Both the position numbers and the translations under genes were made by a program. From Pisaster brevispinus (taxonomy: Eukaryota > Echinodermata > Asteroidea > Forcipulatida > Asteriidae): DNA of 64,000 nucleotides. The stretch lies in the NCBI GenBank assembly GCA_023634235.1, contig JAMKCF010000015.1, positions 12,372,087-12,436,086 of the forward strand, given 5' to 3'. Each line of letters begins with the position of its first letter. Within the stretch, counting starts at the first letter, position 1. Below, piece after piece: positions 1-12,600 of the stretch. The notes under the pieces are model-generated. The model was not told where the DNA came from. It did no database searches and was given only the letters and a program-made list of their open reading frames with translations.

Positions 1-540
1 TTATCCTACAGGGGACTAGTCTCAGCCTAGTGTAGACTATACATTCTTAAAAAATTGAATCCCCTCGGGCAAACTCTTGGTGGCGCTCGATTTTAATGTC
101 AAGCACTTAACATTACACACAACCAAAAGTCTTGTAATCAGGATGAGCAGAGCTGCTGCAGATAGATCATCTCTCCTAATCATAAGCAGTTTAATAGATG
201 TTAAATTTACATCGAGGATAAAAAATATCAATCGGTTTTTACCCTTACGCCTATCTGTGTAAAGCACTGTATCAGTACTTTCCCGAGTTCTGTGAAAAAT
301 AGATGATTCGAACTGCCTCTAGCTACCGGGCAATATTTGTGGTCTAGTTGGTAAGACATCTGCTCTAGAAAGGCAAAGGTCGTGGGCTGGAATCCAAAAT
401 TACAGAACTCGGGAATTTACTGAGAATAAAGTGCATTACCAAACATTTGTGTGAGGGTAAAACCATGCTATAAAAAAGCAGCTCAGTTTGTCAATATCCA
501 GACAACGTTTTCAGTTTAACACACACACTGTGGTCCTCAC

Positions 541-669
541 CACAGTCCTCTTCATCCGCAGTTGAATATTCCGGACTGAGTGGGCAGTCACGCCAGCCGT
601 TACATCTAGCCTTTTGGGCAACACAAGTCCCGTCTCTACAATCGAAGTCACCCTCGCAGTAAGTTGTAT
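541..669 (-). CDS. LDLa exon, tandem copy 1
   Basis: A 129-bp exon bounded by an acceptor CTCTACAACAG and a donor G|GTGAGG, phase 1-1. The translation has six cysteines in LDLa order (YC-EGDFDC-RDGTC-RC-RDC-EEDC) and ends with the acidic D-ADEEDC calcium-cage signature. It matches the exon at 10,176-10,304 with no difference inside the exon. It is the last module of the gene within the window. Confidence 0.85.
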
Positions 670-3600
670 CTGTTGTAGAGACAAAACATTTCAATGTCGT
701 CATCATTTTCACGAAATCACAAATACGTCGAATTAACAAAATCGGAAATAGAAAAATCGTTTTTTTTCCCCAAATTCTTGATTAATTTATTACGTCATTA
801 TTCACAAGCAGTCTCGATACCTCGCGAACTAAAGTGTCGTTACTACACTGCATGACTGGCAAATCACCATTGGCCAATTTCATAGGCTAGCAATTTTCCT
901 GCTCACTATAGCAGAAGAATGTGCTTGATCGTAAGCGTATTTCACAGGTTAGCAATAAGATAAAAGGAAGCCAGCTTGCCCGCTCACCACGAGTATTTGC
1001 ATTAAAACATCAATCATTTTCATAAAGTAAGCACTGGAAGGTTAGCGTACTTACGGTTGACAGCGCTATGAAATGGGTACTCGTGCAGTCAGCACAAAAT
1101 TTGCCGTTAAGCAGCTCTATGAAACTGGGCCTAGATGTGTAGGTTGTTGTTTATACATTGATACTTAGCGCTGCAAGGTGGAAAAACGCTGGCGTGACAT
1201 TTTTTTTTTATTGAGGTGATATACCCTAAGGTGCTTTGCTTTACACACAGTGCGCACTTTGCAGCCAGGTCTATTTTTCCGTTTTCACGAAGTATAGAGA
1301 ATACGTTTAAGGAGTCACCATTTAAAAAGTAATAATATTAAATAAGTGGCCTCCGAAATGGGGGTTTGAAAAAAGAGAAACAGTTGAATCCCAAAAGACA
1401 TGATAATTTCTCTGTTGGGCATATTCGTAATTTTTTTTTTTAAACGGCGGCCGGTATAAGTGTTTCGTTACTCTGGGATGCTCAAGACAGGACATGTGTG
1501 TTTTGTGTGTTTGTGTTTTTGTTCATTAATATAATTGTTGTTCTTCCTTGTACGTTCCTTAGGGATCATAAGTCACAGAAGGTCGCGCAAACCTTTTTTC
1601 TTTTCTTTTTAAAAGTTGTGATAAGTACGGAGCTCCTTGAGTGCCTTCCACTATCTAGGTAACGCCGTAATTCATCTCGTCAAGTCGACTATTTGCCCTG
1701 AGCGCAGCAAGGCGACGCTAGCGGAAGGCACATTTTGTTGCTGTTTATATCATAACTTAGAACCGTTCGGTCAAATTTGGTCATATTACATGTAACCCCC
1801 TATTATACCACCCCTCCTTTGAGATAGTCTAATCATCCATGGGGTTGAGTTCTCTAACAGGTCATCATGACCCTTTGAAGTTTGCTGGCGGCATGTCTAC
1901 ACAAAAAACGTATACAATGTACACACCCATTGAAACGTGTACAGATTTAACCTAGATGCACATTTTATACACGAACCTTAAATATTATCTATAGATAAGG
2001 TCTGCAGCCAAAATAATGTAATCTATCTATCATAAGACTACTACAAAGTCTGTATAGCATGGTTAATACCATAGGACCACCCCCGAACAGACTTAATTGC
2101 CCTGTAATTATTAAAAGTGCCTTCCGATGAGTGGAGAGTTGAGTGTCAAGTGTTTTTTGTGGGGGGGGAGGGGGCTCGGCTCGCAGGACGAAAAGTCGAC
2201 TTACCAAAGTATTAAGTCGTCTCACCGAAATGACTTCCTGAAACTAAGAAGTCAACTTGCTCAGATAATATTTATATTTTATAATAATAATATATCTTAG
2301 TTTTAAGGAAGTCGTCTTGGCAAGATAAATTATCGGGATAAGTCGACTTTTTAAATTTTTTTTTAGCCAATTTGGCGAGATAATTATTTCGTTATCAACA
2401 CATTCCAAGTAGTTTGGCACTCGTGGAGCTCCGTATAGATGAGTGTTTAACTAATAAAAAAGTTTGGCTTCCTGCGCCTAGAGTGAACATCGACAACTTT
2501 AGGTTTAATGATAGTAGCGCGAGGCACTTTCGCAGACATTTCAAGTTGATTTTTAGAGAGAAATTTATAATTGATGACAGCAAACATTGCATCTAACATC
2601 ACTTCCAAAGCATTGAAATATTTTCAAGTTTATTGTAATTGAACTTTGTTTATTACAGCTGGAGGTATTACCATTGTTGCCTTGAAGTTGTAGAAGAAAC
2701 CCCTTTCTTGAAACGTCATTAGTCAGTTGTGAAACGGACAGAAACTGTCTTCGATGAAGTAAATGCAATGGACTTTAGTAGTGTGGTTTCACTAAATGTT
2801 AATGAAGCGCTGGATCCATCACGAAGGGTGCCATCAAAGTAAACATAGGTACGTCCTTTTCCTAAGTCTCAATCTTGTACGTACACCACCACATATGCCC
2901 ACTCCGGAGCTTTAATCTCCCAAATGCACGCAATTGAATTAGGATAGCCCCTTGGATAGCCTGGTGACGTCAGATTTACTGGAGTTGATCCGAGTGACAT
3001 GTCTGGTGAACCACAGTGATCTGAAAAAGAAGAGCTTTGAATTACCGGGTACCCCATCCGATGTGTGGGTCTAAATTCACACTGTCTTTAATTATTATTC
3101 AATTGATTGATGGAGCCCGGAATACCGAGTCAGGATTTTAACAATGCAAATGACACAGCTGTGTATTGCTTACCATGGGTTTGTGTTTCAAATAACGAGG
3201 CGGGTGGTATTATCATTGTTTTAGTAATTATTACTAATGAATTTACAGCAAATTAATTTTGTTTGTGGCTGATCGGAACATAACTTTTAACATACGATAG
3301 TAAATTCTAATTTGTATTTCACTATGGTGCTGTGCAATACTAATATGCCACAATAGTTTCCCTACAAAATCATACTTTTAAACCTGCCTGGACCCGATTT
3401 TTGTGTGGACTTACGGGAACCCCTCCGTTTGTTCCAAAGTTCCCGTGCAATTTTACGAAGCTTACGTAAACCAGATTTCACAAATTTACAGAATAAGCAT
3501 TTTTTGTAGTGATTTATTTATTATTATTTTTTTTAACAGTTATTTTTAATCTTAAATCTTAAAACACGAGCCAACATCAGCCTCAGCATTGAGAGCATCC

Positions 3601-6600
3601 TGCTGAACAGACAGCTGAAATGGACTGGTCATGTGGCACGAATGGGGGATGATCGACTACCCAAGTCCATACTGTATGGCCAGATAGCCTGAGGACACAG
3701 AAATGTCGGGCGGCTTAAGCTGCGCTACCTCGACTGTACAAAACTGCACCTTAAGGCTGCAAACATCAACACTGACAACTGGGAGATACTCGCAAGAGAT
3801 CGCACCAAATCGCGGCACGCAGTGACCAACGGCACAAAGACTGCAGAGAAGACGTGCCGTGGTGTTGCAGATGCTGCTCGGGAACGCCGACATTGACAAC
3901 GTGCCGTCTCTAACACCACGACAGGGTCACAGACACTCTCATGTCATTTCTGTGGACGAAAAATCACTGCCAGAATTGGTATCATCTCTCATGAGCGAGC
4001 ATGCGAGAACTCACTCTGTTTGATGAGCTATCTACCTTCTTTTGATCCACCGAGTTGTGCGTGCATCAGTTGTTTTTTATCTTGTTTGCTCTACATAGTC
4101 GTTATCGCTTAGCGATAGACAGCCTATATAATCCGTATTTTCTGTCCACATGCTATAACAATAACCACGCAGTCATGACCGGCCCACCACAATGTTGTTC
4201 CCATTAGTAAATACCTTCAACAAATGGTTACAAATTGACAGAATTTGAGATTTTCTTTTCTTTCGCCGTTATTTTTTTCATAAAAAATGTTCTTCTAATA
4301 TTCAAGGCCTAGTCCTTAGGCAGACTACTCCAACATCCTTACCACACATCAATTCATCTGTATAGTCGTCGCAGTCAAAATGACCGTCACATATTTGGTA
4401 TGAGGGTATACATTCTCCAGACGTGCAGCTAAAACTCATTGAATCGCATCCACCTGGAAAAAAGAAAAAGAAAACAAAAAGATGAAGAACACTATAAAGA
4501 CCAGAAAAATAAGAAAAACGTTCGTTTTGTTAAAGTAGTAGCCGATATTACAACACGAATTGCTGGAGAAGAGATGTCTGTAGCACACTAACTTTTAGCT
4601 CAAAACGAACTCGTACACTTGCAAAGTCCCTCCGAGCCAGCCTCCGAGCAAGTTGATCTAGTGCACTCTACCGGTAACAGTGTCGCCAATCAAGGCTATG
4701 CTAGGTTCGAAACGTGAGGTCATTAACATAATTTTGTACCAACAGAAAAAAGGGTTCCAATCACCTTATAATAAAGTGAAGTACATTGTGTATGTATAGG
4801 CTTGTGTTGCAGTTAAAATAATCCCGCACGTCTGAATACAGTGGATCTCTCTACTGTATGAGTTCCCTTGCGCAGTGTGTGGAGTTTCCCTCGATAAAAT
4901 ACAAATCAATGGGATACCTTGGAACGCTAGGTGGCAGCAGACTTTTCAGGCAAGTTTCCATTGTTTACGTAGTTTTAGAGCATACACGCATTACCAAATC
5001 AATGGATTTACCTGGTAAGTGTGCAGCCACTTAGTGTTCGAAAAGTCACCCATTATAACGACCCCAGGTGTTTCAGGATCATAAAAAAACCGTGTGCACG
5101 CCTTTTTCATTTGTTATTACTTACCACAGCCTAGCTCGTCCTCGCTGAAAGCGCAATCTCTCACTCCATCACATTTTATTTGAGAGGTAGTCTCGAGGCA
5201 CTCTACCCCAAACGAACAGGTGTACTCCCCTTCTTTACAATCTGAAGGAGAATGTCATATAAACACCCACTTGAATGAAAATGAAAATGGCAATAAGTTA
5301 TCTTTTCTGAGATTCATTTTTTATTGTTTCAACAAGTTAATAATGGAATTGAATTCACATGGGATTGAACAGGTTTCGATTGTGTGAAAAGCAATAATTT
5401 TGAACACCCTTTTCTCAAGTGCTTTTCAGAAAGACTCGCGGAAAGTCCTATTACGTCATCACTCATGTTACGTCCGTTTTGTGTAGCCGCTTTGTTGCAG
5501 CATGGAGGAATAACAGAGCAACATCCCACACCTAACACCAAAGCTTTGACATTTTGAAGTACGCCGTCAACGGAAGAAGTGTTTTATAGTTTTTCAAATC
5601 CTTGAAGCTAGGGCCTTATTTTCTGATCGATAATTACAAAAAATGCTCTCAGGTAATTATCAAAATATCATAATTACATATAAATAATAAACGAACACAT
5701 TAGAAACAAGCTTAAATAACATTAAGGTTACACATTTTTCGCTCAGGTAGCTGTTAAAAAATTATATTTGAAATTACTCCTCAGTCATTTCAACTTATTT
5801 CTTGTAATATAATATATGAATATTTCTATTTTTATCTTACCAACAGTTTCGTAAGGCGTCAGAACTACTCTCATGGCAGAGAAGTATGACCGTCTACTCA
5901 AACTTTCCAGCACAATCGTCATTTGGGACTCACGAGATAGCACAGACACTGAAACTGCAGAGGAAGTCTACTTTTTGACCAAGACTGTAGTTCCGTTGGA
6001 CGGATCATTTCCGTCGAAAACACTCAGCTGCATGTAGTTTCCGCGTATGTAAAAAACTTCAAGTTTAATCTTAATCCCGTCGTGCACATGTACCTTCCAG
6101 ATGCAGTTTACTATGACTGACCAAATGTACGGTTTTTCACGTACGTGGTGCAGTGTTGTTGAAATCGGAATTGATGCTGAAGTTCCGGGGAAGTCAGCAA
6201 AAAAAGTTCCAGATGAGTCTGTTTTGGCCAAAATTGTCAAAGACTCGTTCCGACTTAAGAAAAAGTTATCGTTTCCACACTCGCCTGAAATTGAAAGAAA
6301 ACAAATATTTACAATGAAATAAAACTTCTTTTTTTTTGCCGAGCAAACTTGAATACACGATTCCAACTGGTCTTTCAAACGTAAAAAAAAGGTCAGATAT
6401 TATGTACGTCAATGAACAAGATAATCGCCTTTTATTATGTGACGGATACGAAAAAACGTATTTTTAATGTTTCTTCAGACTTAATATATTCATGTATTCA
6501 CACATCTTAACCCTGGATCGAGCGCCCCCTACCGGCGGCTTGATTTTCAAATTTATCATATTGGGTCATTCTACTCTTTGATGTTTGGAGAAAGACATCT

Positions 6601-9600
6601 CATTCAAGTCTTTGCTATTTCTCTGACAGGTATGATCATTTTCCAATTTCTTTATATTTTGTCATAAATAACATTTACTCAAACAATCCATTGCATTTAT
6701 ATTTGTTTTATATTTTCGATTAGATTTATAGCCAGTTTTTAATGTTGTTTTGGCACGATTCCAAATTGAGATTTGTCAATCGAGAGTGCCGCCCTTATGT
6801 AGGACTCAGTTTAATCAATCTTCTCTTCATTTATTACCAATTAGTTTGGATTATTTAAAAGAGAAAGTCAAGCTCTTTTGTAATATTTCTTGTAATATAT
6901 TTTGTACAACTTTGCAAGGTTTTTCATTAATTAGATATGCATTTCCATAATGGCGGACGCCATAAAGGTTTTGGCGGGAATCTGCCAGGAGACGGATTGT
7001 TTTTATATTAGTTTTACCTTTAATGTTGCCATCCAACCTCAATCGTCATTAGTAGACTTAGTTGGTAATCTTTTTGACATTATTAGACCTTTTTCAAGAA
7101 TGTGTTATTTTCCAAAATGTGTATTTTCGGGGCCGAGAGAAACCCGCCCCGAGCCTGTTCACCTGTGTAAACAAAGCGTTTTCCTTTTGACTGTCAGCAA
7201 CAGCTTTTTTGCACGTAAAATCATTCAATGTCATGTTATGATAGTGTAATTTGTATCGGTATCCGTGCAGGGGCGAGTTAGAAAATCTGCTGCCACTTTG
7301 CGGCAATGAGTGTTCTCGATTCCTTAGCCCGAACATCTGGCCGACGTCACACTTCGAGACTCGTGAATCACACCAGATACCAGCCTTGAGCAAGTGGCAG
7401 GATCCTGCCACTCGCTTCGCATCCATTCACACGGCGGAGATTCGTTTTCTACACACACGTGTACACACATTACTTTGTAAATAACAACATTACGTGCAAA
7501 CATTATGTACACGTGCACAGCAGCAGACAATCGAAAAGTTCCTGCTGAAGGTGTATGACAAACACGCCACTTCGGAGCGGACAAATCATAACACAGATAT
7601 GGAAAGCTTACGTCACAGCACGTTTATCCAATGAAATCATTAGGCCTTTAGACCAGTACCTGTCTTTATCCGCAAGGATAAAGACAGGTACCAGTCTATA
7701 TATAGGCTCGAATGAATACATGTAGAAAGTTCTTACCACAGTCTTCCTCGTCTGCTCCATTTGTTTGGCAATCTCTAAATCCGTCACATCTTCCTCTTTG
7801 TGTCAAACAAGAGCCGTCTCCACAATCAAAGAAACCGGTGTCATTACAAGGTATAAAACCTAACAAAAAAGTGGACAATTTATTTATTTGAATTGAGTTT
7901 TGTTAACAATTAAATATTGGAACAAGTTGATAAGTTGTGTTTTACAAACACCGAGGACGTGGATTTGCAAATTAGCAATTTATTTTGCTGATCAGAGGTA
8001 TATCTGTATCAAACCACGCCATATTTGGGGTAAAAACGCCAACCAAACCATGTACACAGCAATTCCATGTTATATACAAGCTTTTGACCTCTATCATAGT
8101 TAGGGTTTACCTTGGTCCTTCGACATCATTATGCGTCAGATCTAATTAAATAGTTCGCAATAGACCTTACCATTGCTGCCGTAAAGTTCAAGGTGAAACC
8201 CTCGTCCACTAATATATGAATCACTGCTAAAGTTGAAGGACACATCCAGCGATGAACTAAATGTTATTGATATCAGCTTATCGATGGATCCAGTCAGCTC
8301 AAATGACACAGTGTCTCCGTTGAGATTAATGCCGTGAAGGACAGCTAAGTCCTTCACGCTTTCTGTCGAAAAATCAACTATTTCTACGTGTATTATTGAC
8401 ATGAAATCCTGAGCCACGATCAACCACTTGCAGTCGAGAGACGGAGGATAGCCGGTGGGGTAGCCTGTTAAGGTGAAGTTAATTGGTTCGCTTTCAAGGA
8501 GAATGTTAGTGCCACCACAAGCACCTGAAAGAAATAGCAGGGAGATATTATTGAGGACATAGCCTGTGTAGAGCCCGGACAGGCACCGGTCTTACAAACC
8601 AAATGGTTTTATTGGATAGCCATAATGACGCATATGCCACACTGACACGACGACCACCCCACACACAGAAGGTCAAAGATACATCTGGCAGGTAAACCGC
8701 CAGGCTCTAAAGGTCGGTTAACGTCTGGCGTTACACTTCGAGGATCGTGAATAACGCCAGATACCGGCCTTGCACGCCTGACGGGATCATGCCAGATGTA
8801 ACTTTGACCCCGCATCTCATTCACATGGAGATTCGTTGTGAAAACACAAGTTCACATTGTCAAGAGATGACTTTATCCTGAAAATACAGTTCATTTTAAA
8901 CATGTACAGAGCCTGTGTGGCACCAAGTGTAGCACCGGGCTGAGGTCTGCGATTCCAACGCTGACAACATTACCCGTAGAACAACTTACGCGACCTTTCC
9001 CGTGGAAATCGTCCCGTGTGGACATTAGGCGGGGGACACCGTCCTGTGTGGAAAGTCCAGCCTGTGGGGACTGTAAACCAGCTGATGCATGCACCCAGCA
9101 AACGCCATCTGGTTTAAGCTTTAAGGAAAAGTCTCCTAGTCACTGGCAGAGGCCATAAAGACAGCCAAGTGTAGCTTTGGCCAAGACTACAACGTCTTTA
9201 ACTTTTTATGTGACCCTCTTCCCTCACTGAGTGCGAAACATTTATGGTGGTGGGGTCGTGGGATTTATTGTAAGGGACCTAAATTGACACATAAGTTTTG
9301 GGTAAATAGTTAATTCGAAGTATATTAAATGGTATACTTTTGTTTTGGTTAAACTTGTTTCAAGTGTAACATCCTTTTGTATCGTCGTCCTCGCCGTAAC
9401 TACTCACTGCAATGTCCACCCTGGGAAAACCAGACCCATGGTGTGACACACATATTACTTAGTAAATAAAACAACATTCCATACACACATTATACACAAG
9501 CAGCAGACGATCGAATGTGCAAGAGCAAGCTGACAAATGTCATCACCTCGGACCCATAAACACAGATTGGGAAAGCTTACGTCGCTGCATGATTATCCAA

Positions 9601-12600
9601 TGACATCGTTGGTCCTGAAGGACCAGTGCTTCTCTTTATCCTACAGGGGACTAGTCTCAGCCTAGTGTAGACTATACATTCTTAAAAAATTGAATCCCCT
9701 CGGGCAAACTCTTGGTGGCGCTCGATTTTAATGTCAAGCACTTAACATTACACACAACCAAAAGTCTTGTAATCAGGATGAGCAGAGCTGCTGCAGATAG
9801 ATCATCTCTCCTAATCATAAGCAGTTTAATAGATGTTAAATTTACATCGAGGATAAAAAATATCAATCGGTTTTTACCCTTACGCCTATCTGTGTAAAGC
9901 ACTGTATCAGTACTTTCCCGAGTTCTGTGAAAAATAGATGATTCGAACTGCCTCTAGCTACCGGGCAATATTTGTGGTCTAGTTGGTAAGACATCTGCTC
10001 TAGAAAGGCAAAGGTCGTGGGCTGGAATCCAAAATTACAGAACTCGGGAATTTACTGAGAATAAAGTGCATTACCAAACATTTGTGTGAGGGTAAAACCA
10101 TGCTATAAAAAAGCAGCTCAGTTTGTCAATATGCAGACAACGTTTTCAGTTTAACAAACACACTGTGGTCCTCACCACAGTCCTCTTCATCCGCAGTTGA
10201 ATATTCCGGACTGAGTGGGCAGTCACGCCAGCCGTTACATCTAGCCTTTTGGGCAACACAAGTCCCGTCTCTACAATCGAAGTCACCCTCGCAGTAAGTT
10301 GTATCTGTTGTAGAGACAAAACATTTCAATGTCGTCATCATTTTCACGAAATCACAAATACGTCGAATTAACAAAATCGGAAATAGAAAAATCGTTTTTT
10401 TTTCCCCAAATTCTTGATTAATTTATTACGTCATTATTCACAAGCAGTCTCGATACCTCGCGAACTAAAGTGTCGTTACTACACTGCATGACTGGCAAAT
10501 CACCATTGGCCAATTTCATAGGCTAGCAATTTTCCTGCTCACTATAGCAGAAGAATGTGCTTGATCGTAAGCGTATTTCACAGGTTAGCAATAAGATAAA
10601 AGGAAGCCAGCTTGCCCGCTCACCACGAGTATTTGCATTAAAACATCAATCATTTTCATAAAGTAAGCACTGGAAGGTTAGCGTACTTACGGTTGACAGC
10701 GCTATGAAATGGGTACTCGTGCAGTCAGCACAAAATTTGCCGTTAAGCAGCTCTATGAAACTGGGCCTAGATGTGTAGGTTGTTGTTTATACATTGATAC
10801 TTAGCGCTGCAAGGTGGAAAAACGCTGGCGTGACATTTTTTTTTTATTGAGGTGATATACCCTAAGGTGCTTTGCTTTACACACAGTGCGCACTTTGCAG
10901 CCAGGTCTATTTTTCCGTTTTCACGAAGTATAGAGAATACGTTTAAGGAGTCACCATTTAAAAAGTAATAATATTAAATAAGTGGCCTCCGAAATGGGGG
11001 TTTGAAAAAAAGAGAAACAGTTGAATCCCAAAAGACATGATAATTTCTCTGTTGGGCATATTCGTAATTTTTTTTTTAAACGGCGGCCGGTATAAGTGTT
11101 TCGTTACTCTGGGATGCTCAAGACAGGACATGTGTGTTTTGTGTGTTTGTGTTTTTGTTCATTAATATAATTGTTGTTCTTCCTTGTACGTTCCTTAGGG
11201 ATCATAAGTCACTGAAGGTCGCGCAAACCTTTTTTCTTTTCTTTTTAAAAGTTGTGATAAGTACGGAGCTCCTTGAGTGCCTTCCACTATCTAGGTAACG
11301 CCGTAATTCATCTCGTCAAGTCGACTATTTGCCCTGAGCGCAGCAAGGCGACGCTAGCGGAAGGCACATTTTGTTGCTGTTTATATCATAACTAAGAACC
11401 GTTCGGTCAAATTTGGTCATATTACATGTAACCCCCTATTATAGCACCCCTCCTTTGAGATAGTCTAATCATCCATGGGGTTGAGTTCTCTAACAGGTCA
11501 TCATGACCCTTTGAAGTTTGCTGGCGGCATGTCTACACAAAAAACGTATACAATGTACACACCCATTGAAACGTGTACAGATTTAACCTAGATGCACATT
11601 TTATACACGAACCTTAAATATTATCTATAGATAAGGTCTGCAGCCAAAATAATGTAATCTATCTATCATAAGACTACTACAAAGTCTGTATAGCATGGTT
11701 AATACCATAGGACCACCCCCGAACAGACTTAATTGCCCTGTTATTTTTAAAAGTGCCTTCCGATGAGTGGGGAGTTGAGTCTCAAGTGTTTTTTGTGGGG
11801 GGGGGAGGGGGCTCGGCTCGCAGGACGAAAAGTCGACTTACCAAAGTATTAAGTCGTCTCACCGAAATGACTTCCTGAAACTAAGAAGTCAACTTGCTCA
11901 GATAATATTTATATTTTAGAATTAATAATATATCTTAGTTTTAAGGAAGTCGTCTTGGCAAGATAAATTATCGGGATAAGTCGACTTTTAAAAAAAAAAT
12001 TCAGCCAATTTGGCGAGATAATTATTTCGTTATCAACACATTCCAAGTAGTTTGGCACTCGTGGAGCTCCGTATAGATGAGTGTTTAACTAATAAAAAAA
12101 GTTTGGCTTCCTGCGCCTAGAGTGAACATCGACAACTTTAGGTTTAATGATAGTAGCGCGAGGCACTTTCGCAGACATTTCAAGTTGATTTTAAGAGAGA
12201 AATTTATAATTGATGACAGCAAACATTGCATCTAACTTCACTTCCAAAGCATTGAAATATTTTCAAGTTTATTGTAATTGAACTTTGTTTATTACAGCTG
12301 GAGGTATTACCATTGGTGCCTTGAAGTTGTAGAAGAAACCCCTTTCTTGAAACGTCATAGTCAGTTGTGAAACGGACAGAAACTGTATTCGATGAAGTAA
12401 ATGCAATGGACTTTAGTAGTGTGGTTTCACTAAATGTTAATGAAGCGCTGGATCCATCACGAAGGGTGCCATCAAAGTAAACATAGGTACGTCCTTTTCC
12501 TAAGGGGTCTTGTCAAAATTAATCCTGGACAGACCATCGGACAAGGTTCATCCCATGTCAAATTTTTGTTGGACGGGCCATCGGATGGGAGTTCCAATGA

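Larger units (their letters stand above)
1..5450. repeat. Large tandem direct repeat, copy 1
   Basis: Window position 1 matches 9,636, and the two segments stay collinear to about 5,450 and 15,806, through exons, introns and old transposons, with scattered single-base differences and short indels. The left edge lies outside the window. The copies are either a recent segmental duplication or two alleles placed in series by assembly. Confidence 0.9.
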
